The notes under the pieces are model-generated. The model made no database searches. It saw only the letters and a list, made by a program, of their open reading frames with translations, and was not told the origin of the DNA. Below, piece by piece: positions 56,412 to 64,000 of a stretch of DNA of 64,000 nt. This DNA is from Streptomyces hawaiiensis (GTDB lineage: Bacteria > Actinomycetota > Actinomycetes > Streptomycetales > Streptomycetaceae): assembly GCF_004803895.1 (NCBI RefSeq), contig NZ_CP021978.1, forward strand, positions 2,542,001-2,606,000. The letters run 5' to 3'. A program made the translations under genes and the position numbers. Each line of letters begins with the position of its first letter. Position 1 is the stretch's first letter.

Positions 56412-57028
56412 GGCACGTCGGGATGATCGCCGGGGCCGCTGGGGTGGCGCTCGTCGCGGCCGGGGCGATCACCTACGCCGCCGCCGGGGACGACGGCAAC
56501 GGCAGGACGCCGTCCGCCGAGTCCGCGGACGCCGGTTTCGCCCGGGACATGGCGGTGCACCACCAGCAGGCCGTGGAGATGTCGTACATCGTGCGCGACC
56601 GCACCAAGGACGAGGAGGTCCGGCGCCTGGCGTACGACATCGCTCAGACGCAGGCCAACCAGCGCGGCATGATGCTCGGCTGGCTCGACCTGTGGGGCCT
56701 GCCCAAGGTGTCCTCCGAGCCGCCGATGACCTGGATGGACATGGGCGGCATGGCCTCCGGCAAGGACGGCGCGCTGATGGCGGGCATGGCGACCAACTCC
56801 GAGATGAAGAAGCTCGGCGGGCTCAGCGGCAAGCAGGCGGAGGTCTTCTACCTCCAGCTGATGACGGACCATCACAAGGGCGGTGTCCACATGGCCCAGG
56901 GCTGCGTGGACAGGTGCACGGTCGGCGTGGAGAAGCGGCTCGCGCGGGGCATGGTGGACGCGCAGCAGTCGGAGATCTCCCTGATGGCGGACATGCTCGA
57001 GGAGCGCGGCGCCGCGCCGCGTCCCTGA
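56408..57028 (+). CDS. DUF305 secreted His/Met-rich protein
   Basis: 206 residues. An N-terminal hydrophobic segment (GMIAGAAGVALVAAGAITYA, ~5-24) exports or anchors it. The mature part is DUF305 with paired histidine motifs MAVHHQQAVEMS and LMTDHHKGGVHMAQG plus many methionines (MTWMDMGGMASG), as in proteins proposed to bind copper or other metals. Two cysteines near the end (GCVDRC). The start is GTG 56408 overlapping the DUF3105 stop by 4 nt. Metal handling at the envelope is inferred only. Confidence 0.85.
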   Translation: MRHVGMIAGAAGVALVAAGAITYAAAGDDGNGRTPSAESADAGFARDMAVHHQQAVEMSYIVRDRTKDEEVRRLAYDIAQTQANQRGMMLGWLDLWGLPKVSSEPPMTWMDMGGMASGKDGALMAGMATNSEMKKLGGLSGKQAEVFYLQLMTDHHKGGVHMAQGCVDRCTVGVEKRLARGMVDAQQSEISLMADMLEERGAAPRP

Positions 57029-57064
57029 GGGGGTGCCCCCCAGAGTCCCGCCTGTCCTGCGACG

Positions 57065-57106
57065 CCCGGCACCCGGCACCCGGCACCCGGCACCCGGCAC
57101 CCGGCT
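57065..57106. repeat. Six-copy 7-nt tandem repeat
   Basis: CCCGGCA is repeated five times exactly, followed by CCCGGCT. It lies between the DUF305 stop and the sedolisin gene, outside any coding frame. Confidence 0.85.
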
Positions 57107-57202
57107 AGGGCGTAAGCCCCAAATCGCCCTGCATCAAGGCGCCTTGGCTACTTCTTGGCCTGCGCAGGGCGCTTCTTGGGTTTCGCATTCCCCTGACATG
57201 AA

Positions 57203-57253
57203 CGGTTCGTCGCGAGAGTGGCGACCGTCGAGTGATCCACTCGCGACGAACCG
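57203..57253 (+). promoter_or_regulatory. Long inverted repeat in the sedolisin gene leader
   Basis: CGGTTCGTCGCGAG (57203-57216) and CTCGCGACGAACCG (57240-57253) are perfect 14-nt arms with a 23-nt spacer, ending 13 nt before the start codon. It is either an operator pair or an RNA stem near the ribosome site CAGGGGG. Confidence 0.65.
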
Positions 57254-57266
57254 CACAGGGGGTTCC

Positions 57267-59207
57267 ATGAGATCCAAACGCGCCAAGGTGCGCGCCGGGG
57301 TGAGCATGGCAGCGACACTGCCGATGCTCGCCGGCGCGCTGGCGCTCGGCATACCCGCGGCACACGCCGCCGACCACCCGCTCCGCGACCTGCTGTCCGG
57401 GACCCGGCCGGCGTGGGCCACGGCCCGAGCGGACAAGGGCGCCACCTCCGACGGCGCCCAGGTCTCGGCCCGGGTCTACCTCGCCGGCAAGGACGCCACG
57501 GGCCTCGCCGCCTACGCGAAGGCCGTCTCCGACCCGGCCTCGGCCTCGTACGGCAAGTACCTGACGGCCCGGCAGGCGCAGGCCCGCTTCGGCGCGACCG
57601 AGGCCCAGGTGGCGGCCGTGAAGTCCTGGCTGACGGCGGCCGGCCTGAAGGTCACCGGCGTCACGCGGCACTACGTCTCCGTCACCGGTGACGTGGCCGC
57701 CGCCGAGAAGGCGTTCGGTGCCCAGCTGCACAACTTCGCCAAGGGCTCGAAGACCTACCGCGCCCCCGCGAGCACCGCCTCCGTGCCGCAGAGCCTGGCC
57801 GACGCCGTCCTGACCGTGACCGGCCTGGACAACGCGCCGCACATGGCCACGCACGACGATCAACTGCCGCCGCCGGACACCGTGTTCCGCAACGCCGGGC
57901 CGCTCTCCTCGTACTACGGCTCGAACACCGCGAGCACACTCCCGGACGCGTACGGCAAGAAGATCCCGTACACCGTGAAGGGCTACACGGGCAAGCAGCT
58001 GCGGGCCGCCTACGGCGCGGGCAAGCGCACCGGCAAGGGCGTCCGGGTCGCTATCACGGACGCGTACGCCTCCCCGACGATCGCCTACGACGCCGGCACC
58101 TACGCCAAGCGCAACGGCGACGCCGCGTGGAAGACCGGCCAGCTGCACCAGGTGCTGCCGAAGAAGTACACCGACACCAAGGACTGCTCGGCCTCCGGCT
58201 GGTACGGCGAGGAGACCCTGGACGTCGAGGCCGTGCACGCGGTCGCACCGGCCGCGGACGTCACGTACGTGGGCGCCGCCTCCTGCGGGGACGGTGACCT
58301 GCTCGACGCCCTGGGCAAGGTCGTGGACAACCACCTGGCGGACATCGTCTCCAACTCCTGGGGCGAGATCGAGGCCGTGCAGACTCCCGACCTCGCGGCC
58401 GCCTACGACCAGGTGTTCCAGCTGGGCGCGGTCGAGGGCATCGGCTTCTACTTCTCCTCCGGCGACGACGGCGACGAGGTCGCCAGCTCCGGGACGAAGC
58501 AGGTCGACTCCCCGGCCAACTCGGCGTGGGTCACCGCCGTCGGCGGCACCTCGCTGGCCGTCGGCAAGAACGACACGTACCTCTGGGAGACCGGCTGGGG
58601 CACCGACAAGGCCGCTCTGTCGGCCGACGGCAAGAGCTGGACGGACTTCCCCGGCGCCTTCACCTCCGGCGCGGGCGGCGGCACCAGCAAGACGGTCGCC
58701 GAGCCCTCCTACCAGCAGGGTGTCGTGCCGGACGCGCTGGCGAAGGCCAACAGCGCGGACGGCAACCGGGTCGTCCCGGACATCGCGGCGATCGCCGACC
58801 CCAACACCGGCTTCCTGGTCGGCCAGACGCAGAGCTCGCCGGACGGCAGGAAGCAGGCCTACAGCGAGTACCGCATCGGCGGCACCTCGCTCGCGGCCCC
58901 GACCATCGCGGCCATCCAGGCCCTGGCCCAGGAGGCCCGCGGCAAGGCGATCGGCTTCGCCAACCCGGCGATCTACGCCAAGGCCGGCTCGAAGGTCTAC
59001 CACGACGTCACCGACAACCCGACGGGCTCCGGCCTCGCCGTGGCAAGGGTCGACTTCCACAACGGCTACGACACGACGGACGGTCTCGACACGTCCGTAC
59101 GCAGTCTCGGCAAGGACAGCTCGCTCGCGGCCGTGAAGGGCTACGACGACGTCACCGGCGTGGGCACGCCCGCGAGCGGCTACGTGGAGTCGTACCGGCG
59201 GCACTGA
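57267..59207 (+). CDS. Secreted sedolisin-type serine-carboxyl protease (S53)
   Basis: 646 residues with a signal peptide (MAATLPMLAGALALGIPAAH then A, cut near 35) and a Pro-kumamolisin activation domain (~40-190; YLTARQAQARFGATEAQVAA). The catalytic residues are E315 and D319 (GEETLDVEAVHAVAP) and S541 (IGGTSLAAPTIAA), with oxyanion Asp in FSSGDDGDE. The calcium-site end YDDVTGVGTPASG is present. S53 proteases work at acid pH outside the cell. The start is ATG 57267 with CAGGGGG upstream. It is transcribed alone, with an inverted repeat in its leader and a hairpin terminator after it. Confidence 0.93.
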   Translation: MRSKRAKVRAGVSMAATLPMLAGALALGIPAAHAADHPLRDLLSGTRPAWATARADKGATSDGAQVSARVYLAGKDATGLAAYAKAVSDPASASYGKYLTARQAQARFGATEAQVAAVKSWLTAAGLKVTGVTRHYVSVTGDVAAAEKAFGAQLHNFAKGSKTYRAPASTASVPQSLADAVLTVTGLDNAPHMATHDDQLPPPDTVFRNAGPLSSYYGSNTASTLPDAYGKKIPYTVKGYTGKQLRAAYGAGKRTGKGVRVAITDAYASPTIAYDAGTYAKRNGDAAWKTGQLHQVLPKKYTDTKDCSASGWYGEETLDVEAVHAVAPAADVTYVGAASCGDGDLLDALGKVVDNHLADIVSNSWGEIEAVQTPDLAAAYDQVFQLGAVEGIGFYFSSGDDGDEVASSGTKQVDSPANSAWVTAVGGTSLAVGKNDTYLWETGWGTDKAALSADGKSWTDFPGAFTSGAGGGTSKTVAEPSYQQGVVPDALAKANSADGNRVVPDIAAIADPNTGFLVGQTQSSPDGRKQAYSEYRIGGTSLAAPTIAAIQALAQEARGKAIGFANPAIYAKAGSKVYHDVTDNPTGSGLAVARVDFHNGYDTTDGLDTSVRSLGKDSSLAAVKGYDDVTGVGTPASGYVESYRRH

Positions 59208-59223
59208 CCTCCGCAAGGGGGCC

Positions 59224-59252
59224 GGGGTGGTGTGGGTGACCCACACCACCCC
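59224..59252 (+). terminator. Hairpin terminator of the sedolisin gene
   Basis: GGGGTGGTGTGGG (59224-59236) pairs with CCCACACCACCCC (59240-59252) over 13 bp with a 3-nt loop, 16 nt after the stop and 20 nt before the nadE -10. Confidence 0.85.
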
Positions 59253-59271
59253 ATTGTGTCGCACTGACGAT

Positions 59272-59277
59272 TACACT
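59272..59277 (+). promoter_or_regulatory. -10 box for leaderless nadE (TACACT)
   Basis: TACACT ends 7 nt before GTG 59285 with no ribosome site. Confidence 0.6.
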
Positions 59278-59284
59278 GGGCGGC

Positions 59285-61039
59285 GTGCCTCAACTACGTC
59301 TCGCCCTGAACCAGATCGACGCCGGCGTCGGCGACCTCGCCGGGAACACCGAGTCGATCGTCCGCTGGACCCGGCACTCCGCCGAACAGGGAGCGCATCT
59401 CGTGGCGTTCCCCGAGATGGTGCTGACCGGGTATCCCGTCGAGGACCTGGCGCTCAGGTCGTCCTTCGTGGAGGCCTCTCGCGCGGCGCTGCGCTCGCTC
59501 GCCGCGCGCCTGGCCGAGGAGGGCTTCGGAGAGCTGCCGGTGATCGTCGGCTACCTCGACCGCAGTGCGACCGCCCAGCCCAAGTACGGCCAGCCGGCCG
59601 GTGCGCCGCAGAACGCGGGTGCGGTGCTGTACGGCGGTGAGGTGGTCCTGAACTACGCCAAGCACCACCTGCCGAACTACGGCGTGTTCGACGAGTTCCG
59701 CTACTTCGTGCCCGGTGACAGCATGCCGGTGCTGCGGGTGCACGGCGTCGATGTCGCCCTGGCCATCTGCGAGGACCTCTGGCAGGACGGCGGCCGTGTC
59801 CCCGCCGCCCGTTCGGCGCGGGCGGGCCTGCTGGTCTCGATCAACGCCTCCCCCTATGAGCGCAACAAGGACGACACGCGTCTGGAGCTGGTCCGCAAGC
59901 GGGCCCAGGAGGCCGGCTGCACCACGGCGTACCTGGCGATGATCGGCGGCCAGGACGAGCTCGTGTTCGACGGCGACTCGATCGTCGTCGACAAGGACGG
60001 CGAGGTCGTGGCGCGGGCGCCGCAGTTCGCCGAGGGCTGTGTGGTCCTGGACCTGGACCTGCCGGCGGCGTCCCCCGACGCGCCCGCGGGAGTGGTGGAC
60101 GACGGGCTGCGCATCGACCGCGTGGTGCTCTCGGAGAAGCCGCTGGCCCCCTACGAGCCCGAGCTCACGGGCGGCTACGCGGACCGGCTGGACGACGACG
60201 AGGAGGTCTACTCGGCGCTGGTCGTGGGCCTGCGGGCGTACGTCGCGAAGAACGGCTTCACGTCGGTCCTGATCGGCCTGTCGGGCGGCATCGACTCGGC
60301 GCTGGTCGCGGCGATCGCGTGCGACGCGGTGGGCGCGCAGAACGTGTACGGCGTGTCGATGCCGTCGAAGTACTCCTCGGACCACTCCAAGGACGACGCG
60401 GCCGACCTGGCCCGCCGCACGGGCCTGAACTACCGGACCGTGGCCATCGAGCCGATGTTCGACGCGTACATGGGCTCGCTGGGCCTGACGGGCCTGGCGG
60501 AGGAGAACCTCCAGTCGCGTCTGCGCGGCACCCTCCTCATGGCGATCTCCAACCAGGAGGGCCACATCGTCCTGGCGCCCGGCAACAAGTCGGAACTGGC
60601 GGTCGGCTACTCCACGCTCTACGGCGACTCGGTCGGCGCGTACGGCCCGATCAAGGACGTCTACAAGACGTCGGTCTTCCGCCTGGCCGAGTGGCGCAAC
60701 CGGGCCGCCCGGGAACGCGGCCAGACCCCGCCGATCCCGGAGAACTCCCTCACCAAGCCGCCGAGCGCGGAGTTGCGCCCGGGTCAGGTCGACACGGACT
60801 CGCTGCCGGACTACCCGGTGCTGGACGCGATCCTGGAGCTGTACGTCGACCGGGACCGGGGCGCGGACGAGATCGTGGCGGCCGGGTTCGACGCGGAGCT
60901 GGTGGCGAAGACGCTGCGCATGGTCGACACGGCCGAGTACAAGCGGCGCCAGTACCCGCCGGGCACGAAGATCTCGCCCAAGGGCTTCGGGAAGGACCGG
61001 CGGCTGCCGATCACGAACGGGTGGCGGGAGTCGCTCTGA
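59285..61039 (+). CDS. nadE: Glutamine-dependent NAD+ synthetase NadE
   Basis: 584 residues. It makes NAD+ from deamido-NAD+, ATP and glutamine. The N-terminal nitrilase-type glutaminase has Glu44 (VAFPEMVLTGY), a Lys near 126 (YAKHHLPN) and Cys162 (LAICEDLW). The C-terminal synthetase has the PP-loop GLSGGIDSALVAAIA and the ATP/Mg region GNKSELAVGYSTLYGD. Glutamine is the ammonia donor, which links it to the glutamine genes in this window only by metabolism. The start is GTG with TACACT 7 nt upstream, so it is leaderless. It is monocistronic. Confidence 0.96.
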   Translation: MPQLRLALNQIDAGVGDLAGNTESIVRWTRHSAEQGAHLVAFPEMVLTGYPVEDLALRSSFVEASRAALRSLAARLAEEGFGELPVIVGYLDRSATAQPKYGQPAGAPQNAGAVLYGGEVVLNYAKHHLPNYGVFDEFRYFVPGDSMPVLRVHGVDVALAICEDLWQDGGRVPAARSARAGLLVSINASPYERNKDDTRLELVRKRAQEAGCTTAYLAMIGGQDELVFDGDSIVVDKDGEVVARAPQFAEGCVVLDLDLPAASPDAPAGVVDDGLRIDRVVLSEKPLAPYEPELTGGYADRLDDDEEVYSALVVGLRAYVAKNGFTSVLIGLSGGIDSALVAAIACDAVGAQNVYGVSMPSKYSSDHSKDDAADLARRTGLNYRTVAIEPMFDAYMGSLGLTGLAEENLQSRLRGTLLMAISNQEGHIVLAPGNKSELAVGYSTLYGDSVGAYGPIKDVYKTSVFRLAEWRNRAARERGQTPPIPENSLTKPPSAELRPGQVDTDSLPDYPVLDAILELYVDRDRGADEIVAAGFDAELVAKTLRMVDTAEYKRRQYPPGTKISPKGFGKDRRLPITNGWRESL

Positions 61040-61062
61040 CGGGCGGGCCGGGGAGGGGCTTG

Positions 61063-61086
61063 ATAGGCAAGTGAATACTTGCCTAT
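61063..61086 (+). promoter_or_regulatory. ArsR-type operator upstream of the arsR-VOC operon
   Basis: ATAGGCAAGT (61063-61072) and ACTTGCCTAT (61077-61086) form a perfect inverted repeat with a 4-nt spacer, overlapping the -10. A dimeric winged-helix regulator encoded by the next gene is the natural ligand. Confidence 0.85.
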
Positions 61087-61089
61087 GCT
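61084..61089 (+). promoter_or_regulatory. -10 box for leaderless arsR-family gene (TATGCT)
   Basis: TATGCT ends 6 nt before GTG 61096 and lies partly inside the operator palindrome. Confidence 0.6.
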
Positions 61090-61095
61090 GGGGCC

Positions 61096-61398
61096 GTGGC
61101 CGACGACCTTTTCAAAGCCTTGGCCGACCCCACCCGTCGCACCATCCTCGACGAGCTCGCGGAGCAGTCCGGGCAGACACTGTTCGAGATCTGCTCGCGG
61201 CTGAGCATGAAGCACCGGCTCGGCATCTCGCGCCAGGCGGTCTCCCAGCACCTCGCCGTGCTGGAGGCCGCCGGGCTGGTCGAGACGAGGCGGGAGGGCC
61301 GCTACAAGTTCCACGACCTGAACACGGCCCCGCTCCGGCAGATCACGGAGCGCTGGCCGGCACCCGACCCCTCCGCACCGGAAGAGAGCCCGCCGTGA
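61096..61398 (+). CDS. ArsR/SmtB-type winged-helix regulator
   Basis: 100 residues, leaderless GTG start. Winged-helix text: LFKALADPTRRTILDELAEQ, then GISRQAVSQHLAVLEAAGLV (recognition helix) and the wing ETRREGRYKFHDLN. There is no CxC metal site, so it is the autorepressor or ligand-binding type that typically controls VOC or START-domain genes. A perfect operator palindrome overlaps its promoter. The VOC gene starts inside its stop codon (4-nt overlap), so the two are co-expressed. The inducer is unknown. Confidence 0.88.
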   Translation: MADDLFKALADPTRRTILDELAEQSGQTLFEICSRLSMKHRLGISRQAVSQHLAVLEAAGLVETRREGRYKFHDLNTAPLRQITERWPAPDPSAPEESPP

Positions 61399-61790
61399 AG
61401 ATCCATCTGACCAGCGTCTTCGTCGACGACCAGGCCAAGGCCCTCCGCTTCTACACCGAAATCCTCGGCTTCGTGAAGAAGTACGACGTCCCGGTCGGCG
61501 AGACGGACCGCTGGCTGACCGTCGTCTCCCGCGAGAACCCCGGCGGCACGGAACTGCTCCTGGAGCCCGCCGGCCACCCGGCCGTCAAGCCCTACCGCGA
61601 CGCACTCGCCGCGGACGGCATCCCGCTGGCCCAGTTCGCCGTGGACGACGTCCGGGCCGAGTACGAGCGCCTCAGCGGCCTCGGCGTCCGCTTCACCCAG
61701 GAGCCCTTGGACATGGGCCCCGTCACCACGGCCGTCTTCGACGACACCTGCGGCAACCTGATCCAGCTCGCGACCCAGCCGCAGGAGTAG
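61395..61790 (+). CDS. VOC/glyoxalase-family protein coupled to the ArsR regulator
   Basis: 131 residues. VOC fold: KIHLTSVFVDDQAKALRFYT at the start and PVTTAVFDDTCGNLIQLAT at the end, with LGFVKKYDVPVGE between. Typical members bind toxic small molecules or act as glyoxalase-like enzymes; the substrate is unknown. The start is GTG overlapping the arsR stop by 4 nt (GTGA). Regulation by the adjacent ArsR protein is strongly suggested. Confidence 0.87.
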   Translation: MKIHLTSVFVDDQAKALRFYTEILGFVKKYDVPVGETDRWLTVVSRENPGGTELLLEPAGHPAVKPYRDALAADGIPLAQFAVDDVRAEYERLSGLGVRFTQEPLDMGPVTTAVFDDTCGNLIQLATQPQE

Positions 61791-61869
61791 GCCGGCGGCA
61801 CCTCCGCAGCAGTCGGTGGACGAAACCCGGTCGTCGCGGCGCGCCGCCGGGCGCCCCGGTAGACGGAAC

Positions 61870-61901
61870 GGCAGCTCGCGGGACCGGGTCCACGAGCTGC
61901 C
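61870..61901 (-). terminator. Hairpin terminator of the MFS gene
   Basis: GGCAGCTCG (61870-61878) pairs with CGAGCTGCC (61893-61901) over 9 bp with a 14-nt loop, 15 nt after the MFS stop. Confidence 0.65.
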
Positions 61902-61916
61902 GCGTATCGGAAGCCG

Positions 61917-63134
61917 TCAGTGACGCACCGCTTCCGCCTCCTGCGGGACATGGCTCGCCACGATCCGCTCGCGCCCCGGCACCGGAGCCCGGCGCCGGTC
62001 CACCGTGTAGGCCAGCGACGCCACGGCCAGGCCGAGGACGGCCAGGGCCACACCGGCCAGGGCCGGGGAGGTGACGCCGAAGCCCGCGGCCAGGGCGAGG
62101 CCGCCGATCCAGGCGCCGCCGGCGTTGGCCAGGTTGAAGGCGGCCTGGTTGGCCGAGGAGGCCAGGGACGGGGCCGAGGAGGCCTTCTCCATGACCATCA
62201 GCTGGAGCGGGGAGCCGGTGGCGAAGGCGGCCATGCCGAGCAGGATCACGGCCACGGCGGCCGTGAGCTCCGTGCGCATCAGCAGCGGGAACAGTGCCAG
62301 GACCGCCACCAGGGAGGCGAGGCCGCCGAACAGCGTGCCGCGCAGGGAGTGGTCGGCCAGGCGGCCGCCCAGCAGGTTGCCGGCGGTCGCGCCGACGCCG
62401 AACAGCGCCAGCAGCAGGGTGACGCTGGCGTCGGCGTAGCCGGCGGCGTCCGTGAGCATCGGCGTGATGTAGCTGTAGGCCGAGAACAGGGCACCGAAGC
62501 CCGCGACGGTCGTGCCGAGCGACAGCCAGACCGGCACGGAGCGCAGGGCGGCGAGTTCGCCGCGCAGGCCCCGGGCGGTGGTGTGCTCGTGGTCCTGCGG
62601 GATGAGGAACGCGAGCGCGGCGATCGCCACCAGGCCGATGGCGCTGACGCCGAGGAAGGTCGCCCTCCAGCCGAGGTTCTGGCCCATCAGGGTCGCGACC
62701 GGCACGCCCGCGACGTTCGCGACCGTCAGGCCGAGGAACATCAGCGAGACCGAGCGCGCCTTGCGCTCGGGGGCGACCATGCTCGTCGCGACGACGGCGC
62801 CCACGCCGAAGAAGGCGCCGTGCGGCAGACCGCTCAGGAAGCGGGCGGCCAGCAGCCAGCCGTTGTCGGGCGCGAGGGCCGACAGGGCGTTGCCCACGAC
62901 GAACAGCCCCATCAGGCCGATCAGGACCGTGCGCCGGGACATCTTCGCGGTGAGCGCGGCCAGCAGCGGGGCACCGATGACCACGCCCAGCGCGTACGCC
63001 GACACCAGATGGCCGGCGCTGGGTATCGAGATGTTCAGATCGTCCGCGACATCGGGCAGCAGCCCCATCATCACGAACTCGGTCGTACCGATGCCGAAGG
63101 CGCCCACGGCGAGGGCGAGCAGGGCCAGGGGCAT
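61917..63134 (-). CDS. MFS transporter (DHA1/AraJ-like)
   Basis: 405 residues with about twelve membrane segments. It begins MPLALLALAVGAFGIGTTEF and has the motif A-like sequence LTAKMSRRTVLIGLMGLFVV. It belongs to the DHA1 group that includes AraJ and chloramphenicol-type exporters (PDVADDLNISIPSAGHLVSA; FLSGLPHGAFFGVGAVVATS). The substrate cannot be read from the sequence; an exporter of drugs or sugars is likely. The start is ATG 63134 with AAGG 8 nt upstream; the longer frame upstream lies in the operator region. Nested inverted repeats lie before the gene. Confidence 0.88.
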   Translation of the reverse strand: MPLALLALAVGAFGIGTTEFVMMGLLPDVADDLNISIPSAGHLVSAYALGVVIGAPLLAALTAKMSRRTVLIGLMGLFVVGNALSALAPDNGWLLAARFLSGLPHGAFFGVGAVVATSMVAPERKARSVSLMFLGLTVANVAGVPVATLMGQNLGWRATFLGVSAIGLVAIAALAFLIPQDHEHTTARGLRGELAALRSVPVWLSLGTTVAGFGALFSAYSYITPMLTDAAGYADASVTLLLALFGVGATAGNLLGGRLADHSLRGTLFGGLASLVAVLALFPLLMRTELTAAVAVILLGMAAFATGSPLQLMVMEKASSAPSLASSANQAAFNLANAGGAWIGGLALAAGFGVTSPALAGVALAVLGLAVASLAYTVDRRRAPVPGRERIVASHVPQEAEAVRH

Positions 63135-63147
63135 GAAGGAGCCTTTC

Positions 63148-63199
63148 GAGACTTGCTTGGAGATCCGTACGCGTATGTTCAAGTACGGAACAAAGTCTC
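63148..63199 (-). promoter_or_regulatory. Nested inverted repeats upstream of the MFS gene
   Basis: Outer arms GAGACTT (63148-63154) and AAGTCTC (63193-63199) surround inner arms TCCGTAC (63164-63170) and GTACGGA (63183-63189). They lie 14-65 nt before the start codon and probably bind a repressor of the transporter. The regulator gene is not adjacent. Confidence 0.5.
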
Positions 63200-63270
63200 T
63201 CAGGCGCACTATTCCACGCGGTGACGCCGAGGTTGCCGATTTCTGACGGAACTGCCCTGACCAGCGGTTT

Positions 63271-64000
63271 TCAGGAGCCGCTTGTGGTGACCCTCACACG
63301 GGCCGCGACCGGCAGATGGTCGCTGCCCGTCTGCGGGAGGGTCCACGAACTCTCCGGCTTCAGACCCCGGACCATGATCTGGTCGATGCGCGCCATCGGG
63401 AACGACGCGGGCCAGCTGAAGCCGAAGCCGTTGCCGGCCGCGCCCTGCGTGGAGCGCATCTGGGAGGTGACGGCGTTGAGCGCGCGGTCGTTCATCGTGC
63501 CGTTCAGGTCGCCGAGCAGGACGACGTTCTTCAGCGGTTCGTGGGCGATGGCCTCGCCGAGGTAGTCGGCGCTCCGGTCGCGCTGCCGAGCCGTGAAGCC
63601 GGCCTCCATCTTCACGCGCACGGACGGCAGATGGGCGACGTAGACCGCGATCTGCCCGGACGGTGCGGTCACGGTGGCACGCATCGCGCGCGTCCAGCCC
63701 ATGTCGAGGTCGACGTCCCGCACGCCGCTCAGCGGGTACTTGCTCCACACACCGACCGTGCCCTGCACCGAGTGGTAGCGGTACGTCGACGCCAGCGCCT
63801 TCTCGTACGTCGGGACCTCGGCCGGCGTCAGCTCCTCCAGGGCCAGCACGTCCGCGCCGGAGGCGGCCACGTCACGGGCGGTGCCGGCCGGGTCCGGGTT
63901 GTCGGCGTTGACGTTGTGCGTGACCACCGTGAGGTCGCCGCCGGTCGCGGTCTTGTCGCTGACCTGGCCGCCGAAGAGGTTCAGCCAGACCACGGACGGC
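63271..64000 (-). CDS. Endonuclease/exonuclease/phosphatase-family protein (truncated by window edge)
   Basis: The last 243 codons are present; the 5' end lies beyond base 64000. The EEP fold is clear: LTVVTHNVNADNPDPAGTAR, LALEELTPAE with the metal-binding Glu, VVLLGDLNGTMNDRAL with the Asp-x-Asn, and GSDHLPVAARVRV with the catalytic Asp-His at the end. Relatives include DNase I-like enzymes and phospholipases. The frame stays open to the window edge (PSVVWLNLFGG region), where the full protein probably has an N-terminal membrane part. It is encoded opposite and downstream of nothing else in the window. Confidence 0.85.
   Translation of the reverse strand, partial: PSVVWLNLFGGQVSDKTATGGDLTVVTHNVNADNPDPAGTARDVAASGADVLALEELTPAEVPTYEKALASTYRYHSVQGTVGVWSKYPLSGVRDVDLDMGWTRAMRATVTAPSGQIAVYVAHLPSVRVKMEAGFTARQRDRSADYLGEAIAHEPLKNVVLLGDLNGTMNDRALNAVTSQMRSTQGAAGNGFGFSWPASFPMARIDQIMVRGLKPESSWTLPQTGSDHLPVAARVRVTTSGS

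Noticed and set aside
57065..57106. Heptamer repeat as a CRISPR array
   Set aside because: The unit is 7 nt with no spacers and no cas genes are present.

Overview
The window is high-GC actinobacterial chromosome, almost certainly Streptomyces. It shows strong third-position GC bias, many GTG starts, many apparently leaderless starts with a TANNNT box 6-8 nt upstream, and a gene order (lipB-lipA, glnA, glnII, malEFG/aglA, glnE, a third glutamine-synthetase gene) that I recognise from Streptomyces core chromosomes. It reads as core genome with local decay. I see no insertion sequence, prophage, tRNA, rRNA, CRISPR array or antibiotic biosynthetic cluster.

Layout. 1-6.8 kb: tail of an epimerase, a flavin amine-oxidase-like protein, an NsdA-type regulator, lipoate synthesis (lipB, lipA), a small Arg-rich protein behind a GlnR-like box, and a DUF4191 membrane protein. 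6.8-12.3 kb: RDD protein, glnA behind a full GlnR box, a small membrane protein, two decayed genes, a cupin-like protein, and an HtpX-type protease next to pspAB. 12.3-19.2 kb: an alpha/beta-hydrolase/phosphotransferase fusion, an AlkZ-like winged-helix protein, a tetR gene whose 3' end is tandemly duplicated beside a divergent aldo/keto reductase, an ArsC-family protein and a secreted protein. 19.2-24.7 kb: glnII behind a second GlnR box, a 40-residue ORF, a winged-helix regulator, an epimerase and a two-component system. 24.9-30.8 kb: secreted DUF1996 protein, lipoprotein, TPR protein, a membrane protein with a sigma-factor-like N-terminus, TetR, and a 4-OT-fold isomerase.

30.9-46.3 kb is a starch/maltodextrin block. 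It holds a 1797-residue secreted amylase-pullulanase, a GH30 glycosidase with a decayed gene behind it, a secreted alpha-amylase, intracellular alpha-glucosidase aglA, the ABC importer genes malE-malF-malG and the divergent repressor malR. CTTGC/GCAAG inverted repeats mark likely MalR operators. Secreted enzymes cut starch to maltodextrins, MalEFG imports them, and AglA releases glucose.

46.4-64 kb: PAP2 phosphatase, glnE, a PPOX-type protein, two VOC proteins, a third GS-like gene matching glnA2, a flavohaemoglobin gene convergent with nsrR and both behind NsrR-type boxes, DUF3105/DUF305 genes, a secreted sedolisin protease, nadE, an ArsR-VOC operon with a perfect operator palindrome, an MFS transporter, and a truncated phosphatase/nuclease gene.

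Nitrogen control links much of the window. GlnA carries the adenylylatable Tyr397 and GlnE is the adenylyltransferase. GlnII is the heat-labile eukaryotic-type enzyme. Both promoters carry GlnR boxes, and a third GlnR-like box precedes the 67-residue Arg-rich ORF near glnA.
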